Below, one piece after another: positions 1-8,411 of a stretch of DNA of 64,000 bases. The notes below the pieces were generated by a model that was given only the letters and a program-made list of their open reading frames with translations, was not told where the DNA came from and did no database searches. The translations under genes were made by a program, and so were the position numbers. The DNA is from Sphingomonas sp. BK345 (lineage in GTDB: Bacteria; Pseudomonadota; Alphaproteobacteria; Sphingomonadales; Sphingomonadaceae): positions 372,001-436,000 of the forward strand of contig NZ_JACHZX010000001.1 in NCBI RefSeq assembly GCF_014193845.1. The letters are read 5' to 3'. Numbering within the stretch: the first letter of the stretch is position 1; each line of letters starts with the position of its first letter.

Positions 1-1022
1 GACGTCCAGCCCTCGGCATCGGCGGGCAGTTCGGCGCTGCGCCAGCCATCGCCGATCCCGCCCGTCAGCATCGCATCGATCCGGGCGGCGAGATCGACCG
101 GATCGGCGGCGCCCGGCAACACCGTCTCGACCAGGGCGGCGAGAACCGCCCGCTGCTGCGGCGACAGCACCTTGCCCTGCGGCGGTGCGGCGTGCCGCTC
201 GGTCAACACCGCCCGCGTCCGGCGGCTGACCCGATCGGACGCGAGCAGCGCAACGAAGGGCGCAGGCAAAGCTCGCGCAAAGGCCGGCGTGACATGGTCC
301 CGGATCAGGGCCGCGACCGCAGAAGGCCGTTCATAGGGCAACAGATGCGCGGCACCGGCCACCACCTCGACGCGCGCGTCGCGATAGTGCGGCAGGTTGA
401 GCCGCCGCTGCGCGTCCTCGCCCAGATCGCCGTCCTCGCCGCCGGCGACGATCAGCGCCGGCACCGAAAGCGTCCCCGCCGCCGCCTGCCAATCCTCGCG
501 GCTGTCGCGCTCCAGCCAGCCGGTCCACGCGCGGCGACCGGAACGCTCCACATCGGCGATCGCCTGCGCGCGCAGCGGTTCAGGCAGGCGCCGGGCGGTA
601 TTGGCATCGACGAACATCGCCGCCTCGTCCGCACCGATCCGGCCATCGGCGAACCAGCCGATCATCTCGGCGCGACGCTTCTCCTTCATTGGCTCGGGCG
701 CGGGCGGCGAGGCGGCGAGCAGTACCACCGCGGCGAGGCCTGCGAAATCCGGGTCGCCGTCGCGCGCGCGAGCGGCGGCGAGCGTCGCGATCTTGCCGCC
801 CATGCTGTGGCCGATCACCGCCCAACTCTGCGGTTGCCGGGCCGACACCTGCTGCGCGAACCAGTCAACCAGTCCCGCGACGTCGAGTACGGCATCCGCG
901 CTGTCGCCGAAGCCGGGAAGGTCGAGCGCCACGCAATCCCCGAGATCGCCCAATCCGGTGATTACCTCGTCCCACTCGCGCGCACTCGCGCCAAGCGCGT
1001 GTAAGAAATAGAGCTGGGCCAC
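1..1022 (-). CDS. Alpha/beta hydrolase fused to a gluconate 2-dehydrogenase subunit 3-like domain (3' end outside window)
   Basis: The frame is open from a GTG at 1022 (AGG a few bases upstream) to the window edge, so the C-terminus is missing. The first ~240 residues are an alpha/beta hydrolase: an oxyanion region near FLHALGAS, the nucleophile elbow GHSMGG, a candidate acid in GGEDGD and a catalytic His in GAAHLLP. The last ~75 visible residues (LSPQQRAVLAALVETVLPG, then DLAARIDAML and GDGWR) resemble the gluconate 2-dehydrogenase subunit 3 / GMC-oxidoreductase partner family. The substrate is unknown. The tail suggests a GMC flavoprotein dehydrogenase gene just left of the window; that is inference. 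No stop or frameshift separates the two parts. Confidence 0.8.
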   Translation of the reverse strand, partial: MAQLYFLHALGASAREWDEVITGLGDLGDCVALDLPGFGDSADAVLDVAGLVDWFAQQVSARQPQSWAVIGHSMGGKIATLAAARARDGDPDFAGLAAVVLLAASPPAPEPMKEKRRAEMIGWFADGRIGADEAAMFVDANTARRLPEPLRAQAIADVERSGRRAWTGWLERDSREDWQAAAGTLSVPALIVAGGEDGDLGEDAQRRLNLPHYRDARVEVVAGAAHLLPYERPSAVAALIRDHVTPAFARALPAPFVALLASDRVSRRTRAVLTERHAAPPQGKVLSPQQRAVLAALVETVLPGAADPVDLAARIDAMLTGGIGDGWRSAELPADAEGWT

Positions 1023-1206
1023 GCGCTTACCTATTGATGTTGATCAGTGATCACCATCAAGTGTCGGCATGCGGATCCGTTCCGGCATACCGAGCCCGTC
1101 GTCGCAATTTCGCTGATATCGTGAACCCGTGTACTGACAACACGCGGCGTGCACCGTGATCTCTCAGCGTTGTGGCGGCAGCACCAACGGTGCTGCCGCA
1201 GAGGCC

Positions 1207-2100
1207 CTAGGCTACGCCGGCGCCGCCGGTGACGCCGTACACTTCGCCGTTGATGAAGCTGGCCTCTTGACTGGCGAGCAGCACGTACACCGCCGACAGC
1301 TCGACCGGCTGGCCGGGACGACCGTACTGGCTCTCCGAACCGAATTTCTCCACCGCCTCGGGAGGTTGGCCACCCGACGCCTGCAGCGCGGTCCAGAACG
1401 GACCCGGTGCGACCACGTTGGCGCGGATGCCCTTTTCCAGCAGCTGCTTGGCCAGCGCCTTGGTGTAGGCGACGATGCCAGCCTTGGTCGTGGCATAGTC
1501 GAGCAGGATCGCCGACGGCTCGTACGCCTGGATCGAGGCGGTGGTGATGACGCTCGCGCCCGCTGGCAGGTGGGGCACCGCTGCCTGCGTGATCCAGTGC
1601 ATGGCGTAAAGGTTGGTCTTCATCGTCTTGTCGAAGTCGTCCGAGGTCACCTTCGAGATGTCCTCGCGGTTCTGCTGCCGACCGGCGTTGATGACGAGGA
1701 TGTCGAGCCCGCCCAGCGCCGCTCTGGCCTGGCTGACCAGCTCGCGGCACCATGACTCGTCGGTGATGTCGCCGGGCAGCGCGACCGCCGTTCGCCCCTC
1801 GGCCTCGATGAGTTTGACGACCTCGTCGGCATCGGACTGTTCGGTGGCGAGATAGGAGATCGCAACGTCCGCACCCTCGCGCGCGTAGGCGATCGCGGCG
1901 GCGCGACCCACGCCGCTGTCACCGCCGGTGATCAGCGCCTTGCGCCCTTTGAGCTTGCCCGCGCCGACATAGCTTGTCTCGCCGTGATCGGGCTTGGGAT
2001 CCATCTCGACGGCGAGACCGGGGACGGGCTGTGGCTGGCGGGGGAACGGCGGCTGCGGATATTGCGTGCGCGGATCCTGCATGGTCAGGCGATCGGTCAT
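1207..2100 (-). CDS. SDR family oxidoreductase, general-stress / glucose-1-dehydrogenase-like
   Basis: NAD(P)-dependent short-chain dehydrogenase of 297 residues. It shows the cofactor motif TGGDSGVG at about 58-65, INAG at about 137-140, the catalytic Ser near 189 and the Y-A-T-T-K pair at about 202/206. A 50-residue Pro-rich N-terminal extension (YPQPPFPRQPQPVPG) is typical of the YghA/YhdF general-stress branch. I chose the ATG at 2100 because GGAG lies about 8 bases upstream; the frame could be opened ten codons earlier. The physiological substrate cannot be read from sequence. It precedes the GH15 and second SDR genes on the same strand, a combination that suggests osmotic or general stress metabolism. 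Confidence 0.9.
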   Translation of the reverse strand: MTDRLTMQDPRTQYPQPPFPRQPQPVPGLAVEMDPKPDHGETSYVGAGKLKGRKALITGGDSGVGRAAAIAYAREGADVAISYLATEQSDADEVVKLIEAEGRTAVALPGDITDESWCRELVSQARAALGGLDILVINAGRQQNREDISKVTSDDFDKTMKTNLYAMHWITQAAVPHLPAGASVITTASIQAYEPSAILLDYATTKAGIVAYTKALAKQLLEKGIRANVVAPGPFWTALQASGGQPPEAVEKFGSESQYGRPGQPVELSAVYVLLASQEASFINGEVYGVTGGAGVA

Positions 2101-2151
2101 GGAGATGCTCCAGCTTGTGTGGGGGACCAAGAAAAATGAAGCGGATGGGCG

Positions 2152-3978
2152 TCAGCAGTCGCCCTCGGCGGCGAGCACATCGAGCGCCATGACGTGCGCG
2201 AGGTGCGACAGGCCTTGTGGCAGGTTGCCGAGGAACGCGCCGGAGCGCGGATCGGCCATCTCGCTCATCACGCCGACGCCGCGGTCGAGTGCGCGCGTGA
2301 TGGCCGCTAAAGACTGTTCGGCGCGGCCGCGCTGTCCGAGCAAGGCGCGCGCCTCCACCATCCAGAAGGTGCAGGCGAGGAAGCAGCCTTCCTCGGCGGC
2401 GACGTCGCTGTAGCGGTAGTGATAGGGGCCGGCGCCGAGCTCGGCGTCGATCGCGTCGAGGGTCTTCTCCAGCCGTTCACGACCGTCGAAGCCGAAGCGC
2501 ACCATGAGCGCGAGCGAGGCGTCGAGCCTGTCGCTGTCCGGATAGAAGACGAAGGCCTGCTTCGCCTCAGACCAGCAATGCTCCTCGATCCAGCGCGCGA
2601 TCCGGTCGCGTTCGCGTGACCAGCGCTCGCGGCAGGTGGTGGGTAGCTGCCCCTCGTCCGCCAGCTCGACCGCGCGCGCGAGCGCCTGCCAGCAACTGAC
2701 CTTCGACATGGTGTAATGTTGCGGCTCCTGCAGCTCCCAGATGCCGGCGTCCTTCTTGCGCCACGCGTCGGCGCACTGGTCGGCGAGGTGCGACAGCAGC
2801 TCGGCGCTGGACGCATCGAGGATGTTGCCGCAGGCGACGAAGCGCGCCGCGGTCTCGAAGATGTCGCCATAGATGCCGTGCTGGTGCTGATCGGTCGCGG
2901 CGTTGCCGACCTGTACGGGCGTGGAGCGGCGGTAGCCCGGCACCTCGATCTCGCGCAGCCCCGGCACGACGGCGCCGTCGAGCGTGTAGCAGACGCGTGC
3001 GCCATGCTCGGCCAGTCGCTTGAGCAGCCAGCTGAACGCCGCCTTGGCCTCGGCCTGCGCGCCCGCCGCGAGGAACGCCTTGATGGTATAGCCCGCGTCG
3101 CGAATCCAGGCGTAGCGATAGTCGTAGTTCTTGTGACCGCCGATACCCTCCGGCAGCGATGTCGTGGCGGCCGCGGCGATCGCACCCGAGGGCGAGAACA
3201 GCAGGAGCTTGAGCGCGAGAACGCTGCGGATGAACGCGGCGCGGCGCGGCCCGCCATGCTCGACCCGCTCGGACCAGGCCCGCCACTCGGCGTCGGACGT
3301 GTCGATGCGCTCGTCGATCCGATCGATCGTCGGCACCACCAGCGGCTCATCCTCGCCTGCGACGATCGCCACGATCCTGCGCTGGCCGCTGGCCACCGCG
3401 AACTCGGCCGTGACCGCCTCGTCAGTGCGGCTGACAACGATCCCGTCGCTGTGCAGCAGCAGCCCGAGCACGTTTCCAACATGGAAGACGGCGTGCTTGC
3501 CGATCGTCGAGTGATACGGACTGGCACCGTCGGCTCGGCGGCCAGGGCGCATCTCCATCCGGAAGCTCACCGATCCGGTTAATCCATCGATCCGCCGCCC
3601 CAGCTCGGCCCAGGGAAGACGGCCGGCGGTACCGCTGTTCATCGATTCGGTCAGCTTGGCGCTTCCCGTTGCCGTGGTGAAGACGGTCTCGAGCACGTTG
3701 CTGTCGGGAAGATAGCGCCGCTCGACCGTGAAGCTGTCGGTCGGCGTCACGACGAAGCGGCCGCCCTCCTCGGGATCGAGCAGGCGATCGAACAGCGGCG
3801 GCGAGTCGAGATTGGGCACGCACCACCAGTCGATCGAGCCGTCCGCGCCCGACAGTGCGACCGAACGACCATCGCCGAGGGCGCCATAGTCTTCGAGCGC
3901 CAGATAGCCGTCCAGCCGAACGCCGCCAGGTGCCGGTGCTGTGAGCGTGCCGCGGATTTCGTCGAGCAGCCCGCTCAT
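2152..3978 (-). CDS. Glycoside hydrolase family 15 protein (glucoamylase/trehalase-like)
   Basis: 608-residue cytoplasmic GH15 enzyme. The N-terminal beta-sandwich starts with YLALEDYGALGDGRSVAL and IDWWCVPNLDSP. The (alpha/alpha)6 barrel has the family signature HKNYDYRYAWIRDAGYT, then IYGDIFE, and the second acidic motif EEGCFLACTFWMVEA with the likely catalytic Glu. Where related GH15 trehalases often read YGE this protein reads YGD, so chemistry or specificity may differ. Family members hydrolyse alpha-glucosides such as trehalose or dextrins. Its ATG overlaps the stop of the upstream SDR by 4 bases, so the two are translationally coupled. No signal peptide is visible. Confidence 0.92.
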   Translation of the reverse strand: MSGLLDEIRGTLTAPAPGGVRLDGYLALEDYGALGDGRSVALSGADGSIDWWCVPNLDSPPLFDRLLDPEEGGRFVVTPTDSFTVERRYLPDSNVLETVFTTATGSAKLTESMNSGTAGRLPWAELGRRIDGLTGSVSFRMEMRPGRRADGASPYHSTIGKHAVFHVGNVLGLLLHSDGIVVSRTDEAVTAEFAVASGQRRIVAIVAGEDEPLVVPTIDRIDERIDTSDAEWRAWSERVEHGGPRRAAFIRSVLALKLLLFSPSGAIAAAATTSLPEGIGGHKNYDYRYAWIRDAGYTIKAFLAAGAQAEAKAAFSWLLKRLAEHGARVCYTLDGAVVPGLREIEVPGYRRSTPVQVGNAATDQHQHGIYGDIFETAARFVACGNILDASSAELLSHLADQCADAWRKKDAGIWELQEPQHYTMSKVSCWQALARAVELADEGQLPTTCRERWSRERDRIARWIEEHCWSEAKQAFVFYPDSDRLDASLALMVRFGFDGRERLEKTLDAIDAELGAGPYHYRYSDVAAEEGCFLACTFWMVEARALLGQRGRAEQSLAAITRALDRGVGVMSEMADPRSGAFLGNLPQGLSHLAHVMALDVLAAEGDC

Positions 3979-4982
3979 GAACGCAGGCGCGGCGGAATAC
4001 GTGCCAGACCAAAGGCGGCTGCGGCGCCGATGCCAAGCAACCCACCCGCCGCGCCAAGCTTGAGCAGGTCACGCTGCCGGCTAGAGAAGGTCTGAAGCTG
4101 GCCGGCTTGCGCCCGATCAGTCGACGGCCCATCAATAGCGGCAGGACCCTCGTATGGCCTGTCGAGGTTGCCCTCCCGATCTGGCGCGGGTGCGCCGCTC
4201 ATGGCATCGATTTGCTTGGCCGCTTGGCGGTCCGCGAACGCCGGCGCGAGTGACTGCACGAGCGCCATCATCGCGGTCGACCGGCCGACCCAGAACTCGC
4301 GCTGCGGCCGCCTCACTGCTTCGAGCGCCGCCTCCGCGCAGAGCCGCGGGTCGAACAACGGATCGGGCAGGACCTGTTCGCGCCCGCTGCAATTGCGTGC
4401 CCAGGTCGGCTGCGGTGTGTTCACCGCCGGCAGGTAGATGACCGACAGCGAGATCGCGCTCTTGTCGGCGATCAGCTCGGCACGCAGCGAGTCGGTAAAT
4501 CCCGTCACCGCTGCCTTGGCGGCGCAATAGGCTGCTTGGAGCGGCGCCGGTCGCTCCGCCAAGCCCGACGAGATCTGCACGATTGCGCCTTTCCCACGCG
4601 GCTTCATGTAGCGGAGCGCCGCCAGCGTGCCGTACACCTGGCTTAGGTACGTCGTGGCGGTGACACGCTCGTATTCCGCGGCGGTGATGCGATCCGCCGG
4701 CGCGACGACGGTCGACATCGCGTTGTTGACCCAGGCGGCAATGGCTCCGAGCTCGGCCTCAACGCGCGCAGCGGCTGCGTCGATCGCCGTCACGTCCGCG
4801 ACGTCGGCGCTGATCGCCAGCACCTTGGGGGCGCCAGCAGCCGCCAGCATCGCGCTGGCCTGCTGCAGTCGTGCCTCTTGCCGAGCTACGATCGCGACTT
4901 GCCAGCCATCGCGCGCGAACCGCTCGGCGATCGCCAAGCCGATGCCCGCGCTGCCGCCCGTCACCACTATGGTTCTCGCCAT
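3975..4982 (-). CDS. SDR family oxidoreductase with C-terminal hydrophobic tail
   Basis: 335-residue short-chain dehydrogenase. It opens with MARTIVVTGGSAGIGLA, has NNAMST in place of NNAG, and carries the YCAAK catalytic pair near residue 160. Beyond the ~250-residue SDR core is a linker and then a Gly/Ala-rich hydrophobic stretch (LLKLGAAGGLLGIGAAAAFG) followed by Arg-rich residues, which looks like a tail anchor. I chose the ATG at 4982, preceded by GAGAGGCGGC; an in-frame start 26 codons upstream has no good ribosome site. It is the first gene of a coupled pair with the GH15 gene. The substrate is unknown. Confidence 0.88.
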   Translation of the reverse strand: MARTIVVTGGSAGIGLAIAERFARDGWQVAIVARQEARLQQASAMLAAAGAPKVLAISADVADVTAIDAAAARVEAELGAIAAWVNNAMSTVVAPADRITAAEYERVTATTYLSQVYGTLAALRYMKPRGKGAIVQISSGLAERPAPLQAAYCAAKAAVTGFTDSLRAELIADKSAISLSVIYLPAVNTPQPTWARNCSGREQVLPDPLFDPRLCAEAALEAVRRPQREFWVGRSTAMMALVQSLAPAFADRQAAKQIDAMSGAPAPDREGNLDRPYEGPAAIDGPSTDRAQAGQLQTFSSRQRDLLKLGAAGGLLGIGAAAAFGLARIPPRLRS

Positions 4983-5200
4983 GCCGCCTCTCGCTTCTTC
5001 CTGAGAAGCCCCGTGGTCGGATGACCGGCGCGATCCGCACCTGGGGTTCGGAGCCGACAACGCCCTTGCTCTGCATCATATCCGTAGGTTAGCGTCTTAC
5101 CTGGTCTGGCGAGCATCGGGCTTTAGGATCGCTCGGGACAGCTTGAGGAGATCTTCAGATTCTGTAGGAGGCGTCGCCGGCTTGCTCTTAACTCCTTCAG

Positions 5201-5262
5201 GACCCAGAAGCGGTCACTCAGAGTCACCTGCCGGCGGATCAACTCCCGACGTTCGTTCATCT
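5201..5262 (+). repeat. Dispersed intergenic repeat, copy 1
   Basis: Begins GACCCAGAAGCGGTCACTC and ends CGACGTTCGTTCATC, matching the family seen eleven more times in this window, all in this orientation. On the opposite strand it opens as M-N-E-R and ends S-D-R-F-W-V. It lies next to the 3' breakpoint of the decayed IS6-type transposase. Confidence 0.75.
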
Positions 5263-5680
5263 CAGCGTCCAAGAAGGCGGGGCTCTCCGCGCACTTTGCC
5301 GCAAGAGCTATTGGCAGGTTCCCACGGGTAGACCATCTCACCATTCAGCTTCACGTACATTTGGTCCAGGTGCCAGCGCCAGTGGCGAAAGCCGCGCATG
5401 CGACTCATCCGCTGGCGCCGCACCTCACCGGCGAACAGCGGACCGAACCTGTTCCACCACAGCCTCACCGTCTCGAGGCAGATGTCGATCCCACGCTCGA
5501 ACAGCAGGTCCTACACGTTCCGCAGCGACAGCGGAAAGCGCACGTAAATCAGCACCGCCAGCAGGATCACCTCGGGTGACGAGTTGAAGTAGCGGAATGG
5601 ACTGGCTGGCTTGCGCGGGCGGGGCATGGCCCCTCCTCTACCTCGGCGAGCACTGCAGGTGCAGTAGCTTTGACAGCGCC
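5262..5680 (-). pseudogene. IS6-family transposase remnant (internal stop, 3' truncated) with one probable terminal repeat
   Basis: From an ATG at 5627 the minus strand reads RYFNSSPEVILLAVLIYVRF, SLRNV-stop-DLLFERGIDI, ETVRLWWNRFGPLFAGE and HWRWHLDQMYVKLNGEM. These are the N-terminal helix-turn-helix and the first catalytic Asp region (HLD) of IS6/IS26-type DDE transposases. A TAG replaces the expected Glu codon after RNV, and homology ends after about 105 residues, so the other two catalytic residues are gone. Upstream of the ATG, GGCGCTGTCAAAGC at 5667-5680 resembles an IS6 terminal inverted repeat and abuts a broken glycosyltransferase start. No second end or target duplication was found. 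The element is non-functional. Confidence 0.75.
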
Positions 5681-5825
5681 ATCATGCGCGATCGTCGTCG
5701 CAGCTGTCGAGGTGAAGGCATAGGACCGGCGCGAGACTGCGTTGGTCGAGGCGCTCCAGCGATGAGAAGAACTGCGGCAACCTGTCCGGCTCGTTGCGCG
5801 CTGGCACGCAGATGGCGACGTTCAT
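5681..5825 (-). pseudogene. Glycosyltransferase family 2 N-terminal fragment
   Basis: From an ATG at 5825 the frame reads MNVAICVPARNEPDRLP and continues to LAPVLCLHLDSCDDDRA, about 47 residues. The ICVPARNE opening and the acidic LDSCDD pattern match the nucleotide-sugar-binding N-terminus of family 2 glycosyltransferases, normally 250 residues or more. The frame ends exactly where the IS6-type terminal repeat begins, which fits interruption by that element. No C-terminal part occurs elsewhere in the window. The family call is by motif only. Confidence 0.5.
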
Positions 5826-6061
5826 CTCTGCTGCTGATGGCCTTTTCGTCACGTCAGACCATCGAGTTCCCTTCAATAGGCTTAACGGATTATCGAACCT
5901 ACGACATTGATGACGATCAAGCGGCCACGCGCTGATCGCCTATCCGGCCAAACGGCGGCATGGCTCGCCTGCCCACCGACCACCTACATAAATATCTTCG
6001 GTCTGACGGCTAAGTTATTGTGATCCGCGCGTTTGGCCTGCCACTTAAGCAAGGCATCGAC

Positions 6062-7531
6062 ATGGACCAGAAGAGCGCGCCGCTCGTCGAGGCGTTGGCA
6101 GCAATCGAACACGAAGCGCCGATCGGGTTCGGCGCTCCGGGACACAGTCAAGGCGCTGCGATGCCTTCAAGGCTGCGCAGCTTGCTCGGCCAACGCCTCT
6201 TCCGTGCTGACGTGCTCACACCCAAGGGGCTGGATGATCGGACTGAAGGAGCACATGCGCTGCAGCGTGCGCATGAACTCGCTGCTGAGGCGTGGAATGC
6301 CGATTTCTGCCGCTTTGTCACGGGTGGATCGACGCAGAGTCTTCACACCGTCATGGCGGCGGTTGCTGGTCCGGGTGAGACGATCCTTATTGCGGCGAAT
6401 GCTCACAAGGCGGAGCGCACGTTCGCTCTGGCGGCCGGGCTTGATGTCGGGATCGTGCCCGTACAGGTCGACGAGGCATGGGACATCGAGCACGGCGTAG
6501 CGCCAGAGGCGCTGCGAGCCTCGTTGGCGCGCTATCCGGCCGCGAAGGCGGCCATCGTGGTCAGTCCGACCTATTACGGCGTGACGAGCGACATCGCGGC
6601 GCTCGCCGACATCTGCCATGACCATGGCATCCCGCTGATCGTCGATGCCGCCTGGGGTGGCGCATATCCTTTTTGCGAGGCACTACCTGGCGATCCGCTC
6701 ACGAAGGGCGCCGATGCTGCCGTGTACAGCGCGCATAAGACGATGGGGGCGCTGGCGCAGGGCTCGATCATCGTGGCGAAAGGGAACGTCCTCGACCGCC
6801 AGCGGCTATGTATGGCGTACGAGCTGTTCGAGACGACCAGCCCCTCGGTTCCTATCCTTGCATCCCTAGACGCAACGAGGCGCGACCACGCGTTGCGTGG
6901 CGAGCAGATGTGGAACGATGTGCTCAAATTGGCGCGTAGCGCGCGGGAGAGGATCGGCCGCATCGCACCGCTGCGAGTCCTAGGTCGCGATGATATACCA
7001 GCCGGTGCCGAGATCGATGAAACCAAGGTCCTTATTGACATTTCCGGGTTGGGGGTCTCGGGTTACGCCATCGACGACTGGCTGTTTGCAGAGCATCGCA
7101 TCAGCATGGGGCTCTCTGACGAGCGTCACATCCTGGCTGTCATTTCGCTCGGCACGACGCGCAGCGACATCCGCGGGCTCGAGCGGGGGTTAGCGGATCT
7201 CGTTGCTCGGTTCTCGGCAGATCCCACGCTTCTTCCGCGCTCGCCGGGTGGTCCAAGCGTGGCAACTTTGTCGGTCGACATGGCAATCTCCGGCTCGGAA
7301 GCGCTCGCCGGTCCGGCGGAGATGGTCCGCTACGAGGATGCAGAGGGGCACATTGCGGCGGAGATGATCGCGCCGGCGCCACCAGGCGTCCCGCGTCTGG
7401 TGCCAGGCCAACGCATCTCCGCTGCGCACGTCGCGTGGCTGATCGCCAACCGAGATGCCGGTGCCTTCATCATGGATCCGGTAGACCCGGCTGAGGCAAC
7501 CATCAGGGTCGTCAATGGTCCAACCAAGTAG
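6062..7531 (+). CDS. PLP-dependent Orn/Lys/Arg decarboxylase-like enzyme (fold type I)
   Basis: 489 residues. The order APGHSQG, FVTGGSTQS, VSPTYYGV, LIVDAAWGGAY and SAHKTMGALAQGS is that of the Orn/Lys/Arg decarboxylase major domain; the Lys of SAHK is the expected PLP Schiff-base residue and the Asp of DAAW contacts the pyridine nitrogen. The C-terminal ~120 residues form the small domain seen in SpeA/YaaO-like short forms. It probably decarboxylates a basic amino acid or acts as a related aminotransferase-fold enzyme. I chose the ATG at 6062 (AAGG about 8 bases upstream); a GTG at 6020 is the alternative. It is monocistronic, next to the IS scar, and no polyamine genes adjoin it. Confidence 0.85.
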   Translation: MDQKSAPLVEALAAIEHEAPIGFGAPGHSQGAAMPSRLRSLLGQRLFRADVLTPKGLDDRTEGAHALQRAHELAAEAWNADFCRFVTGGSTQSLHTVMAAVAGPGETILIAANAHKAERTFALAAGLDVGIVPVQVDEAWDIEHGVAPEALRASLARYPAAKAAIVVSPTYYGVTSDIAALADICHDHGIPLIVDAAWGGAYPFCEALPGDPLTKGADAAVYSAHKTMGALAQGSIIVAKGNVLDRQRLCMAYELFETTSPSVPILASLDATRRDHALRGEQMWNDVLKLARSARERIGRIAPLRVLGRDDIPAGAEIDETKVLIDISGLGVSGYAIDDWLFAEHRISMGLSDERHILAVISLGTTRSDIRGLERGLADLVARFSADPTLLPRSPGGPSVATLSVDMAISGSEALAGPAEMVRYEDAEGHIAAEMIAPAPPGVPRLVPGQRISAAHVAWLIANRDAGAFIMDPVDPAEATIRVVNGPTK

Positions 7532-7538
7532 GTGGCTG

Positions 7539-7600
7539 GACCCAGAAGCAGTCACTCCCGTCACGCTGCGCGCCTCCCAACTCTCGCCAATCGTCAATCT
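7539..7600 (+). repeat. Dispersed intergenic repeat, copy 2
   Basis: GACCCAGAAGCAGTCACTCC through CTCTCGCCAATCGTCAATC. It starts eight bases after the stop of the PLP enzyme, so it may lie in that gene's 3' UTR. The reverse strand has lost the ATG of the M-N-E reading frame seen in other copies. Confidence 0.75.
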
Positions 7601-7762
7601 AGACCTCAAAGTCTCTTGGCCGCTCTGGGCTGCTGTCTGGTTCGCGCGCTGCTGAATCCAGCACGTGGTTCAGCGTGGTCGCTTCGGTAGACAGAATCGG
7701 CCCGTCAGCGACTTCAAGCGGCATCAGCATGCCGTTTGGTCATGCGCCGCGCTGCGCAGTAC

Positions 7763-8197
7763 TTACGCGCCTATCCTGCTCGCCCGTTGATCGAGTGTAA
7801 TTCGCAATGCTCCCTTCGGCGTTGTGCCGGTGACGATCGCCTGACCGGCAAAGCCTGACGCGTCATAGCTGCCGGATCGCACGATATGCAATGGCGTGCT
7901 CTTCTTCTGTGGGCAGGCCAGCGTCTGCGCGTAGCGCCCGTCGGCGACACTTTGGCTCTCGATGCGGCATCGTGCCTCGGGATCGGGTGCCAGCAGCGCG
8001 TCGACGCCCTGCCCTTGCGAGACTCGTTTGTGTTCCGCTTTGCTCTTGCCGCGCGCCATGCGGACCAGAAATCCGGGAACGCCCGGCACGGTAATGTCGA
8101 CGACCTTCGATACGACGTCCCAAGCGCCGGGTTCCACGTGACGCGGGCCTATCACGTCAGCTTGCGAGACCAGAGCGATGACATAGAGACTGACCAT
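7763..8197 (-). CDS. DUF3617-type periplasmic protein
   Basis: 144 residues. The pattern EPGAWDVVSKVVDITVPGVP, then RMARGKS, a Cys in the ARCRIES segment, LACPQKK and a closing beta-rich half (GSYDASGFAGQAIVTGTT) matches DUF3617, small secreted proteins common in sphingomonads whose function is unknown. A short hydrophobic N-terminus (SLYVIALVSQADV) could be a poor signal peptide. The usual C-terminal Cys seems to be missing. It is transcribed away from the TonB-receptor gene that begins at 8412, and the two share a ~215-bp upstream region. Confidence 0.7.
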   Translation of the reverse strand: MVSLYVIALVSQADVIGPRHVEPGAWDVVSKVVDITVPGVPGFLVRMARGKSKAEHKRVSQGQGVDALLAPDPEARCRIESQSVADGRYAQTLACPQKKSTPLHIVRSGSYDASGFAGQAIVTGTTPKGALRITLDQRASRIGA

Positions 8198-8411
8198 CTA
8201 GCGATCGTGCACCCTTGACCGACGAGCCGCAACCATGTGGTACCGCGTTGCCTAGTCGCGGTCGGGCCCTCACCGGACTCCACGAGCACGATCTTGATCG
8301 CCAAAGTATGACAAATGCGACATAATTGCCGTTGCATTTTTGCGTCGGTCGCGTGACACAGCCTTCACGAGGCGTCGAAGAGCGCCTGGACGACAGATCC
8401 TGGGGAGGGTG

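Noticed and set aside
192-1004. Plus-strand 270-residue open frame
   Set aside because: Arg/Pro-rich shadow of the minus-strand alpha/beta hydrolase; no domain and no ribosome site.
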